Shown in pieces: positions 54,125 through 64,000 of a stretch of 64,000 nt of DNA. The DNA is from Azotobacter salinestris (GTDB lineage Bacteria; Pseudomonadota; Gammaproteobacteria; Pseudomonadales; Pseudomonadaceae): contig NZ_CP045302.1 in the NCBI RefSeq assembly GCF_009363155.1, forward strand, positions 3,827,001-3,891,000, written 5' to 3'. A program made the position numbers and the translations under genes. The notes under the pieces were generated by a model. It was given only the letters and a program-made list of their open reading frames with translations. It ran no database searches and was not told the origin of the DNA. Each line of letters begins with the position of its first letter. The stretch's first letter is position 1.

Positions 54125-55339
54125 ATGAAGTTGCCGATTTACCTGGATTATTCCGCCACCACTCCGGTCGACCCGCGGGTGGCGCAGAAGATGTGCGAGT
54201 GCCTGACCATGGACGGCAATTTCGGCAATCCGGCCTCGCGTTCCCACGTCTTCGGCTGGAAGGCCGAGGAAGCGGTGGAGAACGCCCGTCGGCAGGTGGC
54301 GGAGCTGGTCAATGCCGATCCGCGGGAGATCGTCTGGACCTCCGGTGCCACCGAGTCCGACAACCTGGCGATCAAGGGTGTCGCGCACTTCTACGCGAGC
54401 AAGGGCAAGCATATCGTCACCTCGAAGATCGAGCACAAGGCGGTGCTGGACACCACCCGCCAGCTCGAGCGCGAGGGCTTCGAGGTAACCTATCTCGAGC
54501 CTGGCGAGGACGGCCTGATCACCCCGGCGATGGTCGAGGCGGCGCTGCGCGATGACACCATTCTGGTCTCGGTGATGCACGTCAACAACGAGATCGGCAC
54601 CGTCAACGACATCGCCACCATCGGCGAGCTGACCCGCGCGCGCGGCGTGCTGTATCACGTGGATGCGGCGCAGTCGACCGGCAAGGTGGCCATCGACCTG
54701 GAGAACATGAAGGTCGACCTGATGTCCTTCTCCGCCCACAAGACCTACGGTCCCAAGGGCATCGGTGCGCTCTACGTGCGCCGCAAGCCGCGCGTGCGCC
54801 TGGAGGCGCAGATGCATGGTGGCGGTCATGAGCGCGGCATGCGCTCGGGCACCCTGGCGACCCACCAGATCGTCGGCATGGGTGAGGCCTTTCGCATCGC
54901 CCGGGAAGAGATGGCTACGGAAAGCCGGCGCATTGCCGGACTCAGCCAGCGCTTCCACGAGCAGGTCAGCACCCTCGAGGAGGTCTACCTGAACGGCAGC
55001 GCCACGGCGCGGGTGCCACACAACCTCAACCTCAGCTTCAACTATGTGGAAGGCGAATCGCTGATCATGGCGCTCAAGGACCTCGCGGTTTCCTCGGGCT
55101 CGGCCTGCACCTCGGCGTCCCTGGAGCCGTCCTACGTGCTGCGCGCCCTGGGACGCAACGACGAGCTGGCGCACAGCTCGATCCGTTTCACCTTCGGTCG
55201 CTTCACCACCGAAGAGGACGTCGACTACGCCGCGCGGAAGGTTTGTGAGGCGGTCAGCAAGCTGCGCGAGCTGTCGCCGCTCTGGGACATGTACAAGGAG
55301 GGGGTCGATCTGTCCAAGGTCGAGTGGCAGGCCCACTGA
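54125..55339 (+). CDS. iscS: Cysteine desulphurase IscS
   Basis: The 404-residue PLP enzyme removes sulphur from cysteine and hands it to IscU. PLP-lysine K206 lies in SAHKTYG; catalytic C327 lies in [17 protein letters not shown] is upstream of the ATG. It resembles Azotobacter/Pseudomonas IscS strongly by eye. Confidence 0.98.
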   Translation: MKLPIYLDYSATTPVDPRVAQKMCECLTMDGNFGNPASRSHVFGWKAEEAVENARRQVAELVNADPREIVWTSGATESDNLAIKGVAHFYASKGKHIVTSKIEHKAVLDTTRQLEREGFEVTYLEPGEDGLITPAMVEAALRDDTILVSVMHVNNEIGTVNDIATIGELTRARGVLYHVDAAQSTGKVAIDLENMKVDLMSFSAHKTYGPKGIGALYVRRKPRVRLEAQMHGGGHERGMRSGTLATHQIVGMGEAFRIAREEMATESRRIAGLSQRFHEQVSTLEEVYLNGSATARVPHNLNLSFNYVEGESLIMALKDLAVSSGSACTSASLEPSYVLRALGRNDELAHSSIRFTFGRFTTEEDVDYAARKVCEAVSKLRELSPLWDMYKEGVDLSKVEWQAH

Positions 55340-55381
55340 TTCCTTTCCCGAAATTGCCCGTGATTAACGAGGTATTGCACC

Positions 55382-55768
55382 ATGGCTTACAGTGATAAGG
55401 TCATCGACCACTACGAAAACCCGCGCAATGTCGGCAAGCTCGACGCGCAAGATCCTGACGTCGGCACCGGCATGGTCGGCGCCCCGGCCTGCGGCGACGT
55501 GATGCGCCTGCAGATCAAGGTCAACGAGCAGGGCATCATCGAGGACGCCAAGTTCAAGACCTATGGTTGCGGCTCGGCCATCGCCTCCAGCTCCCTGGCC
55601 ACCGAGTGGATGAAGGGCAAGACCCTGGACGAGGCGGAAACCATCAGGAACACCCAGATCGCCGAAGAGCTGGCGTTGCCGCCGGTCAAGATCCACTGCT
55701 CCGTGCTGGCAGAGGATGCCATCAAGGCCGCCGTGCGCGACTACAAGCACAAGAAGGGCCTGGTTTAA
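55382..55768 (+). CDS. iscU: Iron-sulphur cluster scaffold IscU
   Basis: The 128-residue scaffold has ligands C37, D39, C63 and C106 and the HscA-binding LPPVK (99-103). It assembles [2Fe-2S]/[4Fe-4S] clusters for delivery. Confidence 0.98.
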   Translation: MAYSDKVIDHYENPRNVGKLDAQDPDVGTGMVGAPACGDVMRLQIKVNEQGIIEDAKFKTYGCGSAIASSSLATEWMKGKTLDEAETIRNTQIAEELALPPVKIHCSVLAEDAIKAAVRDYKHKKGLV

Positions 55769-55795
55769 ACCACGCTGACGAGTTAAGGAGTTGCA

Positions 55796-56119
55796 ATGGC
55801 CATCACCATGACCGAAGCCGCCGCCCACCATGTCCGCCGCTCCCTCGAAGGGCGCGGCAAGGGCGAGGGCATCCGCCTGGGCGTCCGCACGAGCGGCTGT
55901 TCGGGCCTGGCCTACGTGCTGGAGTTCGTCGACGAGGTGGCTGGCGAGGATCAGGTGTTCGAGAGTCACGGCGTCAAGGTGATCATCGACCCCAAGAGCC
56001 TGGTCTACCTGGACGGCACCGAGCTGGACTTCGTCCGCGAAGGGCTCAACGAGGGCTTCAAGTTCAACAACCCGAACGTGCGTGGCGAGTGCGGCTGCGG
56101 CGAAAGCTTCAACACCTGA
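55796..56119 (+). CDS. iscA: Iron-sulphur assembly protein IscA
   Basis: The 107-residue A-type carrier has C35 in TSGCSGLAY and the paired C99/C101 near the end (GECGCGESF). It delivers clusters or iron to target proteins. AGGAG precedes the start. Confidence 0.97.
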   Translation: MAITMTEAAAHHVRRSLEGRGKGEGIRLGVRTSGCSGLAYVLEFVDEVAGEDQVFESHGVKVIIDPKSLVYLDGTELDFVREGLNEGFKFNNPNVRGECGCGESFNT

Positions 56120-56128
56120 GGCGGCTGC

Positions 56129-56653
56129 ATGGGTAGTAGCGGCAGTCATTTCGCCCTGTTCGACCTCGAGCCGGATTTTCGCCTCGACCTGGAGCGGCTC
56201 GCGGCGCGCTACCGCGAACTGGTGCGCCGGGTGCATCCCGACCGCTTCGCCGGTGCCCCCGAGCGTGAGCAGCGCCTGGCGCTGGAGGAGTCTGCCCGGC
56301 TCAACGAGGCCTACCAGACGCTGAGGAGCCCGTCCCGGCGCGCCCGCTACCTGTTGTCCCTGCAGGGAGAGGAGCTGCCCCAGGAAACCACGGTGCAGGA
56401 TCCTGCGTTCCTCATGCAGCAGATGGAGCTGCGCGAAGAGTTGCAGGAGCTGCAGGACGCCGCCGACCTGGGCGGGCTGGCGACCTTCAAGCGCCACCTC
56501 GCGCAGGCCCAGGAGCAGCTCAACGAGGGCTTCGCCACCTGCTGGGCCGATCCGCTGCGGCGCGACGAGGCCGAGCGCCTGGCGCGGCGCATGCAGTTTC
56601 TCGACAAGCTCTCCAGCGAGGTCCGCCAGCTCGAAGAGCGTCTCGACGACTAA
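56129..56653 (+). CDS. hscB: Co-chaperone HscB
   Basis: The 174-residue J-type protein has HPD at 36-38 (VHPDRF) in a J domain, followed by a helical IscU-binding domain (about 90-170). It stimulates HscA ATPase and brings IscU to it. Confidence 0.96.
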   Translation: MGSSGSHFALFDLEPDFRLDLERLAARYRELVRRVHPDRFAGAPEREQRLALEESARLNEAYQTLRSPSRRARYLLSLQGEELPQETTVQDPAFLMQQMELREELQELQDAADLGGLATFKRHLAQAQEQLNEGFATCWADPLRRDEAERLARRMQFLDKLSSEVRQLEERLDD

Positions 56654-56692
56654 CCCCGCGCAGCTCCTGCCGCGCCCCGATAGCTGAATGCC

Positions 56693-58558
56693 ATGGCCCT
56701 ACTGCAGATCGCTGAACCCGGACAAAGCCCGCAGCCCCACCAGCGCCGCCTGGCGGTCGGGATCGACCTGGGCACTACCAATTCGCTGGTCGCCACATTG
56801 CGTAGCGGCCTGGCCGAGTCCCTGAAGGATGCCGACGGAGAGGCGATCCTGCCCTCTGCGGTGCGCTACCTGCCCGGTGGTCAGGTCGAGGTCGGCCGCC
56901 AGGCCAGGGCCGCCGCCGCCGTGGATCCCTTGAATACCGTGCTGTCGGTGAAGCGCCTGATGGGACGTGGCATCGCCGACGTCAAGCTGCTCGGCGAGCA
57001 GCTGCCGTACCGCTTCGTCGAGGGCGAGTCGCACATGCCCTTCATCGAGACGGTGCAGGGTCCGAAGAGCCCGGTGGAGGCGTCGGCAGAGATCCTCCGG
57101 GTGCTGCGCCGGCGTGCCGAGGAGGCCCTGGGCGGCGAGCTGGTCGGTGCGGTGATCACCGTGCCGGCCTATTTCGACGAGGCGCAGCGTCAGGCCACCA
57201 AGGATGCCGCGCGTCTGGCCGGCCTCAACGTGCTGCGCCTGCTCAACGAGCCGACCGCCGCTGCGGTCGCCTATGGTCTCGACCGGGGGGCTGAGGGTGT
57301 GGTGGCGGTCTACGACCTGGGTGGCGGCACCTTCGACATCTCCATCCTGCGCCTGACCCACGGCGTCTTCGAGGTGCTCGCCACCGGTGGCGACAGTGCC
57401 CTCGGGGGCGATGACTTCGACCATGCCATCGCCAGCTGGATCGTCGAGCAGGCGGGGCTGTCCGCCGATCTCGATCCGGGAACCCAGCGCCATCTGCTGC
57501 AGCTGGCCTGCGCGGCCAAGGAGGCGCTGAGCGACAGCGGCTCGGTGGCGCTCGCCTATGGCCCCTGGCAGGGCGAGCTGTCCCGCGAATGCTTCGAGGC
57601 GCTGATCGAGCCCCTGGTGGCGCGCAGTCTGAAGGCCTGTCGGCGGGCGCTGCGCGATGCCGAGCTCGATCCGCAGGACATTTCCGCGGTGGTCATGGTC
57701 GGCGGCTCGACCCGGGTGCCACGGGTGCGCCAGGCGGTCGCCGAGCTGTTCGAGCGCCAGCCGCTGACCGACATCGATCCCGACCAGGTGGTCGCCATCG
57801 GTGCGGCGCTGCAGGCCGACACCCTGGCCGGCAACGGGCGCGACGGCGAGGAGCTGCTGCTGCTGGACGTCAATCCGCTTTCCCTGGGGCTCGAGACCAT
57901 GGGCGGACTGATGGAGAAGGTCATCCCGCGCAACACCACCCTGCCCGTGGCGCGGGCCCAGGACTTCACCACCTACAAGGACGGCCAGACGGCCATGCTG
58001 ATCCATGTCCTGCAGGGCGAGCGCGAGCTGGTCAAGGATTGCCGCTCCCTGGCGCGCTTCGAGCTGCGCGGCATTCCGCCCATGGTGGCGGGCGCGGCGA
58101 AGATCCGCGTCACCTTCCAGGTCGACGCCGACGGGCTGCTCGGCGTCTCCGCCCGCGAGCTGGGTTCCGGTGTCGAGGCGAGCGTGCAGGTCAAGCCGTC
58201 CTATGGCCTGACCGACGGCGAAATCGCGCGGATGCTCAAGGACTCCTTCGAGCATGCCGGCGGCGACAAGGCTGCCCGCATGCTGCGCGAGCAGCAGGTC
58301 GAGGCGCAGCGTCTGCTGGAAGCGGTGCAGGCAGCCCTGGAGACCGATGGCAAAGCGTTGCTGAGCCCCGACGAGCGGGCCGCCATCGAGACGCAGATGC
58401 AGGCGCTGCGCGAGGTTCTGGGCGGGCAGGACACTGCCGTCATCGAGGCGCATGCCCGTCGTCTGGCGCAGATCACCGATGCCTTCGCCGCCCGGCGCAT
58501 GGATGCCTCGGTGAAGGCCGCGCTGTCCGGCCGCCGACTGAACGAAATCGAGGAGTGA
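56693..58558 (+). CDS. hscA: Hsp70-type chaperone HscA
   Basis: The 621-residue DnaK homologue has [13 protein letters not shown], the ATP-binding [12 protein letters not shown] and [10 protein letters not shown], and a substrate domain that recognises LPPVK of IscU. It helps release clusters from IscU. The ribosome-binding site is weak and hscB ends 39 bases before. Confidence 0.97.
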   Translation: MALLQIAEPGQSPQPHQRRLAVGIDLGTTNSLVATLRSGLAESLKDADGEAILPSAVRYLPGGQVEVGRQARAAAAVDPLNTVLSVKRLMGRGIADVKLLGEQLPYRFVEGESHMPFIETVQGPKSPVEASAEILRVLRRRAEEALGGELVGAVITVPAYFDEAQRQATKDAARLAGLNVLRLLNEPTAAAVAYGLDRGAEGVVAVYDLGGGTFDISILRLTHGVFEVLATGGDSALGGDDFDHAIASWIVEQAGLSADLDPGTQRHLLQLACAAKEALSDSGSVALAYGPWQGELSRECFEALIEPLVARSLKACRRALRDAELDPQDISAVVMVGGSTRVPRVRQAVAELFERQPLTDIDPDQVVAIGAALQADTLAGNGRDGEELLLLDVNPLSLGLETMGGLMEKVIPRNTTLPVARAQDFTTYKDGQTAMLIHVLQGERELVKDCRSLARFELRGIPPMVAGAAKIRVTFQVDADGLLGVSARELGSGVEASVQVKPSYGLTDGEIARMLKDSFEHAGGDKAARMLREQQVEAQRLLEAVQAALETDGKALLSPDERAAIETQMQALREVLGGQDTAVIEAHARRLAQITDAFAARRMDASVKAALSGRRLNEIEE

Positions 58559-58561
58559 ATG

Positions 58562-58900
58562 ATGCCGCAGATCGTTTTTCTGCCCCACGAGGTGCATTGT
58601 CCCGAAGGCAAGGTGGTCGAGGCCGAGGCCGGCGAGAGCATTCTCGAGGCCGCGCTGCGCAACGACATCGAGATCGAGCACGCTTGCGAGATGTCCTGTG
58701 CCTGCACCACCTGCCATGTGATCGTGCGCGAGGGCTTCGGCTCCCTGGAGCCGTCCGACGAGCTGGAGGACGACATGCTCGACAAGGCCTGGGGGCTGGA
58801 GCCGGAATCGCGGCTATCCTGTCAGGCGAAGGTCGGTGCCGAGGATCTGGTGGTGGAGATTCCCCGCTACACCATCAATCAGGTTTCGGAAAAGCACTGA
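58562..58900 (+). CDS. fdx: [2Fe-2S] ferredoxin, ISC type
   Basis: The 112-residue adrenodoxin-type ferredoxin has cluster ligands C42, C48, C51 and C87; C46 is the extra conserved Cys of this group. It supplies electrons for cluster assembly. The second of two adjacent ATGs is used because GGAG is 6 bases before it (3 for the first). Confidence 0.97.
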   Translation: MPQIVFLPHEVHCPEGKVVEAEAGESILEAALRNDIEIEHACEMSCACTTCHVIVREGFGSLEPSDELEDDMLDKAWGLEPESRLSCQAKVGAEDLVVEIPRYTINQVSEKH

Positions 58901-58910
58901 GGGCATGCGC

Positions 58911-59111
58911 GTGAGTCTGAAATGGACCGACGTACAAGAAATCGCCCTGCAGCTGGCCGATACCCATCCGCAGATCGATCCACGCTACCTCAACTTCGTC
59001 GATCTGCATCGCTGGGTGCTGGCGCTGCCGGAGTTCGACGACGATCCCGCGCGGGGCGGCGAGAAGGTGCTGGAAGCCATCCAGGCGGCGTGGATCGAAG
59101 AAGCCGACTGA
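58911..59111 (+). CDS. iscX: Isc accessory protein IscX
   Basis: The 66-residue acidic protein (SLKWTDVQEIA, DPRYLNFVDLHRWV, GEKVLEAIQAAW) binds IscS and iron and regulates assembly. The GTG start at 58911 is favoured: GAGGG lies 7 bases before it and the length then matches the family; the ATG at 58905 is just one base from the ribosome-binding site. Confidence 0.94.
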   Translation: MSLKWTDVQEIALQLADTHPQIDPRYLNFVDLHRWVLALPEFDDDPARGGEKVLEAIQAAWIEEAD

Positions 59112-59125
59112 TCCACAAGCTGATC

Positions 59126-59155
59126 TTATGCATTTCACTGGAACCCGCGTATAAT
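59126..59155 (+). promoter_or_regulatory. Probable ndk promoter
   Basis: A perfect -10 TATAAT stands at 59150-59155; the best -35 is poor (TTATGC at 59126-59131, spacer 18). A start near 59162 would give a leader of about 45 bases before ndk. Confidence 0.65.
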
Positions 59156-59171
59156 CCGCGGGTTTAATTTT
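59142..59171 (+). terminator. isc operon terminator hairpin overlapping a promoter
   Basis: AACCCGCG (59142-59149) and CGCGGGTT (59157-59164) pair around the loop TATAATC, followed by a T-rich tract (TTTAATTTT). The loop contains the perfect -10 hexamer TATAAT of the probable ndk promoter. Confidence 0.8.
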
Positions 59172-59207
59172 CCGCTTTTCAAACCCCCCGATTGACTGGA
59201 GCTATCC

Positions 59208-59639
59208 ATGGCCGTTGAACGTACCCTTTCCATCATCAAGCCCGACGCCGTCGCCAAGAACGTCATCGGTGAGATCCTCACCCGTTTCGAGAAGGCCGGC
59301 CTGCGTGTCGTCGCTGCGAAGATGGTCCAGCTGTCCGAGCGCGAAGCCGGCGGCTTCTACGCCGAGCACCAGGCGCGTCCGTTCTTCAAGGATCTGGTGT
59401 CCTTCATGACCTCCGGTCCGGTTGTCGTGCAGGTGCTGGAAGGCGAGGGCGCCATTGCCAAGAACCGCGAGCTGATGGGCGCCACCAACCCGAAGGACGC
59501 TGCTCCGGGCACCATCCGCGCCGACTTCGCCGTGTCCATCGACGAAAACGCCGTGCACGGTTCCGACTCCGAGGCCTCCGCTGCCCGCGAGATCGCCTAC
59601 TTCTTCGCCGCCACCGAGGTATACGCCCGCATTCGCTGA
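59208..59639 (+). CDS. ndk: Nucleoside diphosphate kinase
   Basis: The 143-residue enzyme moves phosphate between nucleoside di- and triphosphates through phospho-His117 (NAVHGSDS). [15 protein letters not shown] at the start, length and motif are canonical. GGAG lies about 7 bases before the ATG. Confidence 0.98.
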   Translation: MAVERTLSIIKPDAVAKNVIGEILTRFEKAGLRVVAAKMVQLSEREAGGFYAEHQARPFFKDLVSFMTSGPVVVQVLEGEGAIAKNRELMGATNPKDAAPGTIRADFAVSIDENAVHGSDSEASAAREIAYFFAATEVYARIR

Positions 59640-59664
59640 TCAGGCGATGGGGGAGGGTGAATCC

Positions 59665-60810
59665 ATGACCGAAACCACCAGGGTGAACCTGCTGGGGCTG
59701 ACCCAGCCGCAGCTGGAAGGCTTCTTCGAGTCCATCGGCGAGAAGCGCTTTCGTGCCGGGCAGGTGATGAAATGGATTCACCACTTCGGCGTCGACGACT
59801 TCGAGGCCATGAGCAACATCGGCAAGGCCCTGCGCGAGAAGCTCAGGGCCTGCGCCGAGATCCGCGGTCCCGAGATCGTCAGCCAGGACATTTCCAGCGA
59901 CGGCACCCGCAAGTGGGTGGTGCGCGTGGCGTCCGGCAGCTGCGTGGAGACCGTGTACATCCCGCAGGCCGGCCGCGGCACCCTGTGCGTGTCGTCCCAG
60001 GCCGGCTGCTCGCTGGACTGCAGTTTCTGCTCCACCGGCAAGCAGGGCTTCAACAGCGACCTGACCGCCGCCGAGATCATCGGCCAGGTCTGGATCGCCA
60101 ACAAATCCTTCGGCACCGTCCCGGCCAAGATCGACCGCGCCATCACCAACGTGGTGATGATGGGCATGGGCGAGCCGCTGATGAATTTCGACAACGTGGT
60201 CGCCGCCATGCAGATCATGATGGACGACCTCGGCTACGGCATCTCCAAGCGCAAGGTGACCCTGTCCACCTCCGGCGTGGCGCCGATGATCGACGAGCTG
60301 GGCAAGGTGATCGACGTGTCCTTGGCGCTGTCGCTGCACGCGCCCAACGACGAGCTGCGCAACCGGCTGGTGCCGATCAACCGCAAGTACCCGCTGGCCG
60401 TGGTGCTGGACGCCTGCAGGCGCTACATCTCGCGCCTCGGCGAGAAGCGCGTGCTGACCGTGGAGTACACCCTGCTCAAGGACGTCAACGACCAGCCCGA
60501 ACATGCGGCGCAGATGATCGAGCTGCTGCGCGACGTGCCGTGCAAGATCAACCTGATTCCCTTCAATCCCTTTCCCCACGCCGGTTACGAGCGGCCGAGC
60601 AACAACGCCATTCGCCGCTTCCAGGACCTGCTGCACCAGGCCGGGCACAACGTCACGGTGCGCACCACCCGGGGTGAGGACATCGACGCTGCCTGCGGCC
60701 AACTGGTCGGGCAGGTCATGGATCGCACCCGGCGCAGCGAGCGCTATATCGCGGTGCGCCAGCTCGGTGACGAGGCTGCGTCATCCCCCGGTGCCGCCAA
60801 TCGGACCTGA
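59665..60810 (+). CDS. rlmN: Dual-specificity 23S rRNA/tRNA adenine-C2 methyltransferase RlmN
   Basis: The 381-residue radical-SAM enzyme methylates A2503 of 23S rRNA and A37 of some tRNAs. The cluster cysteines are C115, C119 and C122 (CSLDCSFC); the methyl-carrying Cys lies near residue 350 in DAACGQL. The ATG at 59665 has GGGAGGG a few bases before it. It needs the Isc products made upstream. Confidence 0.97.
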   Translation: MTETTRVNLLGLTQPQLEGFFESIGEKRFRAGQVMKWIHHFGVDDFEAMSNIGKALREKLRACAEIRGPEIVSQDISSDGTRKWVVRVASGSCVETVYIPQAGRGTLCVSSQAGCSLDCSFCSTGKQGFNSDLTAAEIIGQVWIANKSFGTVPAKIDRAITNVVMMGMGEPLMNFDNVVAAMQIMMDDLGYGISKRKVTLSTSGVAPMIDELGKVIDVSLALSLHAPNDELRNRLVPINRKYPLAVVLDACRRYISRLGEKRVLTVEYTLLKDVNDQPEHAAQMIELLRDVPCKINLIPFNPFPHAGYERPSNNAIRRFQDLLHQAGHNVTVRTTRGEDIDAACGQLVGQVMDRTRRSERYIAVRQLGDEAASSPGAANRT

Positions 60811-60822
60811 ACGAGGATGTTT

Positions 60823-61581
60823 ATGACCCTGCGCGCTGCGCTGCTGTTGCTTTCTGCCACGCTGCTGGTCGGTTGCGTCTCGACCGGCGCGGTCGACCCC
60901 ATGAAGACCGAACGGGGCCGCAAGGAGGCTCGCGAGGCGTATATCCAGCTCGGCCTCGGCTACCTCAAGCAGGGGCAGACCGACCGGGCCAAGGTGCCGC
61001 TGGGCAAGGCCCTGGCGATGGATCCGGGCGATGCCGACGCCCACGCCGCCCTGGCCCTGGTGTTCCAGACCGAGCTCGAGCCCGCCCTGGCCGACCAGCA
61101 CTATCGCAAGGCGCTGGCCAAGCGTCCCGGCGATGCGCGCATCCTGAACAACTACGGCAGCTTCCTGTTCGAGCAGCGCCGTTATCAGGATGCCTACGAG
61201 CGTTTCCAGCAGGCCGCGGCCGACACCCTGTACCCCGAGCGTTCGCGGGTCTACCTCAATCTCGGCCTGACCGCCGTCAAGCTCGGCCGGCGTGACTTCG
61301 CCAAGGAGCATCTGGAAAAATCCCTGCGAATCAATTCGCAGCAGCCACGGGCCCTGCTGGAAATGGCCACACTGAATTTCGAGGCGCGCGACTACGTGGC
61401 GGCGCGCTCCTATTACTCCAGTTTCAGCCGCATGGGCGAGCAGAATGCCCGCAGCCTGCTGCTGGGTACCCGCCTGGCGAAGGTCTTCGATGATCGCGAT
61501 CAGGCTGCCAACTTCGGCCTGCAGCTGAAGCGTCTTTACCCGGGCACGCCGGAATATCAGCAATATCTGTCGGAGCAATGA
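60823..61581 (+). CDS. pilF: Type IV pilus biogenesis lipoprotein PilF
   Basis: The 252-residue outer-membrane lipoprotein has a lipobox LLVGC (Cys18) and six TPR-like repeats. PilF (PilW) helps the secretin PilQ assemble. GAGG at 60813-60816 favours the ATG at 60823 (6 bases) over 60817. The stop overlaps the rodZ start. Confidence 0.95.
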   Translation: MTLRAALLLLSATLLVGCVSTGAVDPMKTERGRKEAREAYIQLGLGYLKQGQTDRAKVPLGKALAMDPGDADAHAALALVFQTELEPALADQHYRKALAKRPGDARILNNYGSFLFEQRRYQDAYERFQQAAADTLYPERSRVYLNLGLTAVKLGRRDFAKEHLEKSLRINSQQPRALLEMATLNFEARDYVAARSYYSSFSRMGEQNARSLLLGTRLAKVFDDRDQAANFGLQLKRLYPGTPEYQQYLSEQ

Positions 61582-62600
61582 TGAACGCGTCGCAAACCGA
61601 GAGCACGGCCGCGGCCTCCGTCAACCCGGGCGAGATCCTGCGCAAGGGCCGCGAGGCCAACGACTGGTCGCTGGCCCAGGTGGCCGGACAGCTGAATCTC
61701 TCCACCCGGACCCTGGTCCAGCTGGAGGCCGGCGAGTTCGACCGGCTGCCGGGACATACCTTCGCCCGCGGCTATGTGCGCTCCTACGCCAAGTTGCTGG
61801 GCATGGACCAGGCCCGCCTGGTCGAGGCCTTCGACCAGTACACCGGCACCAACGCCAAGGGCAGCGAAGTGCACAGCCTGGGCAAGATCGAGCAGCCGCT
61901 GCGGATTTCGCAGAGCATCCTGCGTCTGGTCGGCCTCGTCCTGATCCTGCTGCTGGTCGGCTCTGTCCTGTTCTGGTGGCAGGAGCGCTCGGCGCAACAG
62001 GGGGGCCGCAACGCGCTCAACCTCGCCCATGTCGAGGTCGACAGCGCCGACGGCACCACCCAGATCCATCCGCTCGACGAACCGGAGGACCAGGCCGTGG
62101 CCCAGGCGCTCCAGCCCGCCGAGCCGCAGCCCCAGCCGATCCCGCTGGCCAGCAGCGCAGCCGTTGCGGAAAGCCAGCCGGCAGGCGAAGCGCCGGCCGC
62201 GACGCCGCCGCTGCCGCTGGAGTCGGCCGCACCCGGCACCGCCGTGCCGCTAGTCGAGGCTGCGCCTGCAGCCCCGGCCGTTCCCGCGCAGGCTGCGCCG
62301 GCCGCCAGCGCGCCGGAAACCGCGGCCACCCCGGCACCTGTCGAGCCGGCCGCCGGTGAGGGGCTGCTGAGCATCCGCTTCACGGCCGACTGCTGGACGC
62401 AGGTCACCGACGCCCGCGGCAAGGCGCTGTTTCGCGGCCTGAAGCGCGCCGGCGACACGCTCGAGCTGCGCGGCCAGAAGCCGCTGGACGTGCGCCTCGG
62501 CTTCGCCCACGGCGCCGAGGTCAGCTTCAACGGCCAGCCGGTCAACCTGGCCCCCCACACCGCCCGTGGCGCGACCGCCCGCCTGAAACTGGGGAACTAA
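61581..62600 (+). CDS. rodZ: RodZ-like cytoskeleton/cell-shape protein
   Basis: The 339-residue single-pass protein has an N-terminal Xre-type helix-turn-helix (about 16-85; LRKGREANDWSLAQVAGQL), a membrane helix near 115-133, a long Pro/Ala/Glu/Gln-rich periplasmic linker (about 150-260) and a C-terminal DUF4115 beta domain. RodZ anchors MreB and governs cell shape. Two tandem ATGs (61578, 61581) are possible; GGAG lies nearer the second. Confidence 0.88.
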   Translation: MNASQTESTAAASVNPGEILRKGREANDWSLAQVAGQLNLSTRTLVQLEAGEFDRLPGHTFARGYVRSYAKLLGMDQARLVEAFDQYTGTNAKGSEVHSLGKIEQPLRISQSILRLVGLVLILLLVGSVLFWWQERSAQQGGRNALNLAHVEVDSADGTTQIHPLDEPEDQAVAQALQPAEPQPQPIPLASSAAVAESQPAGEAPAATPPLPLESAAPGTAVPLVEAAPAAPAVPAQAAPAASAPETAATPAPVEPAAGEGLLSIRFTADCWTQVTDARGKALFRGLKRAGDTLELRGQKPLDVRLGFAHGAEVSFNGQPVNLAPHTARGATARLKLGN

Positions 62601-62606
62601 GCCTTC

Positions 62607-63719
62607 ATGCACAGCGAATCACCCATTCAGCGCCGCCCCTCGCGCAAGATCTGGGTCGGCCCGGTGGCGGTCGGCGGCGATGCGCCCATCTCGGTGCAGA
62701 GCATGACCAACACCGACACCCACGATGTCGAGGCCACCGTGGCGCAGATCCGCCGCCTGGAGGCGGCCGGCGCCGACATCGTGCGCGTCTCGGTGCCGGA
62801 CATGGATGCCGCCGAGGCCTTCGGCCGGATCAAGCAGCAGGTACGGGTGCCGCTGGTCGCCGACATCCACTTCGACTACCAGATCGCCCTGCGCGTGGCC
62901 GAGCTGGGCGTCGACTGCCTGCGCATCAATCCGGGCAACATCGGCCGCGAGGACCGGGTCCGCGCCGTGGTGGATGCCGCGCGCGACCGGGGTATCCCGA
63001 TCCGCATCGGCGTCAACGCCGGCTCCCTGGAGAAGGACCTGCAGAAGAAGTACGGCGAGCCGACCCCGCAGGCGCTGGTGGAGTCCGCCCTGCGTCATGT
63101 CGAGCACCTCGACCGCCTGGATTTCCAGAACTTCAAGGTCAGCGTCAAGGCGTCCGACGTGTTCATGGCGGTGGCCGCCTATCGCCTGCTGGCCGGGCAG
63201 ATCGAGCAGCCGCTGCACCTGGGCATCACCGAGGCCGGCGGGTTGCGCTCCGGCACCGTGAAGTCCGCGGTGGGCCTCGGCATGCTGCTCGCCGAGGGCA
63301 TCGGCGACACCATTCGCGTCTCGCTGGCCGCCGATCCGGTGGAGGAAATCAAGGTCGGCTTCGACATCCTCAAGTCGCTGCACCTGCGCTCGCGCGGGAT
63401 CAACTTCATCGCCTGCCCGAGCTGCTCGCGGCAGAACTTCGATGTGGTGAAGACCATGAACGAGCTGGAGACCCGCCTCGAGGATCTGCTGGTGCCGCTC
63501 GATGTGGCGGTGATCGGCTGCGTGGTGAACGGTCCCGGCGAGGCCAAGGAGGCACATGTCGGCCTCACCGGCGGCACCCCGAACAACCTGGTCTACATCG
63601 ACGGCAAGCCGGCGCAGAAGCTGGGCAACGAGAATCTGGTGGACGAGCTGGAGCGGCTGATCCGCCGCAAGGCTGCGGAAAAGGCCGCAGCCGACGCCAG
63701 CCTGATCGTCCGCAGCTAA
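62607..63719 (+). CDS. ispG: 4-hydroxy-3-methylbut-2-enyl-diphosphate synthase
   Basis: The 370-residue IspG (GcpE) is a [4Fe-4S] enzyme of the MEP isoprenoid pathway. Cluster cysteines lie in [10 protein letters not shown] and [10 protein letters not shown]; the N-terminal TIM barrel has [11 protein letters not shown]. It depends on Isc-made clusters. It starts 6 bases after rodZ. Confidence 0.97.
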   Translation: MHSESPIQRRPSRKIWVGPVAVGGDAPISVQSMTNTDTHDVEATVAQIRRLEAAGADIVRVSVPDMDAAEAFGRIKQQVRVPLVADIHFDYQIALRVAELGVDCLRINPGNIGREDRVRAVVDAARDRGIPIRIGVNAGSLEKDLQKKYGEPTPQALVESALRHVEHLDRLDFQNFKVSVKASDVFMAVAAYRLLAGQIEQPLHLGITEAGGLRSGTVKSAVGLGMLLAEGIGDTIRVSLAADPVEEIKVGFDILKSLHLRSRGINFIACPSCSRQNFDVVKTMNELETRLEDLLVPLDVAVIGCVVNGPGEAKEAHVGLTGGTPNNLVYIDGKPAQKLGNENLVDELERLIRRKAAEKAAADASLIVRS

Positions 63720-63728
63720 GGAATCCGC

Positions 63729-64000
<272 letters not shown>

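Overview
The window reads as an ordinary chromosomal segment of a high-GC gammaproteobacterium of the Pseudomonas/Azotobacter lineage (order Pseudomonadales). The basis is the gene order pepA-holC-valS, lptFG, queA-tgt-yajC-secDF, suhB, trmJ-cysE-iscRSUA-hscBA-fdx-iscX, ndk-rlmN-pilF-rodZ-ispG-hisS, together with the very strong G/C preference at third codon positions and family signatures such as DUF2790. The species cannot be fixed from the sequence alone.

Layout. 1-5.1 kb: an aa3/caa3-type cytochrome c oxidase operon (subunit II with a fused cytochrome c domain; subunits I and III fused in one polypeptide; a small membrane protein; a CtaG-type assembly factor), with a DUF2231 membrane protein gene diverging from it. 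5.1-10.0 kb: yaaA, a zinc/cation efflux protein with a His/Asp repeat loop, a PIN-PhoH ATPase and moaCDE for molybdopterin synthesis. 10-17.6 kb: an RhlB-like RNA helicase, two small genes (a DnaJ-type zinc-finger protein and a 51-residue protein that may use a CTG start), an alpha/beta hydrolase, two GST-fold proteins, a GIY-YIG protein, NdpA/YejK and a HAD phosphatase. 17.7-26.9 kb: a membrane-anchored TAXI protein, a LysR regulator diverging from a LigB-type dioxygenase plus an SDR, a DUF2218 protein and sbcDC. 27.2-28.3 kb: a gene-poor stretch of lower GC. 28.3-33.6 kb: an acetyltransferase, rlmF, a PAS-GGDEF-EAL protein and nhaD.

34-44.8 kb: valS, holC, pepA (leftward), lptFG (rightward), an RDD protein and a cold-shock gene with a long leader; then another AT-richer, gene-poor stretch with palindromes; a DUF2790 secreted protein, a small membrane protein and tRNA-Leu(CAA). 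44.8-64 kb is dense housekeeping sequence: queuosine synthesis (queA, tgt), Sec accessory proteins (yajC, secD, secF), suhB, trmJ, the complete Isc iron-sulphur cluster operon headed by an IscR-type promoter, then ndk, rlmN, pilF, rodZ, ispG and the start of hisS.

Functional links: IscR represses its own operon and is matured by it; the Fe-S clusters the operon makes are needed by RlmN and IspG encoded just downstream. LptF and LptG are the inner-membrane permease of lipopolysaccharide export. YajC, SecD and SecF form one membrane complex. No insertion sequence, integrase, prophage, CRISPR array or defence island was seen. The most interesting points are the fused CoxA-CoxC protein with an unassigned small membrane partner, an apparent ndk promoter buried in the isc terminator hairpin, tandem IscR-like sites, small genes that are easy to miss, and two low-GC stretches holding palindromes and a possible leaderless ORF.
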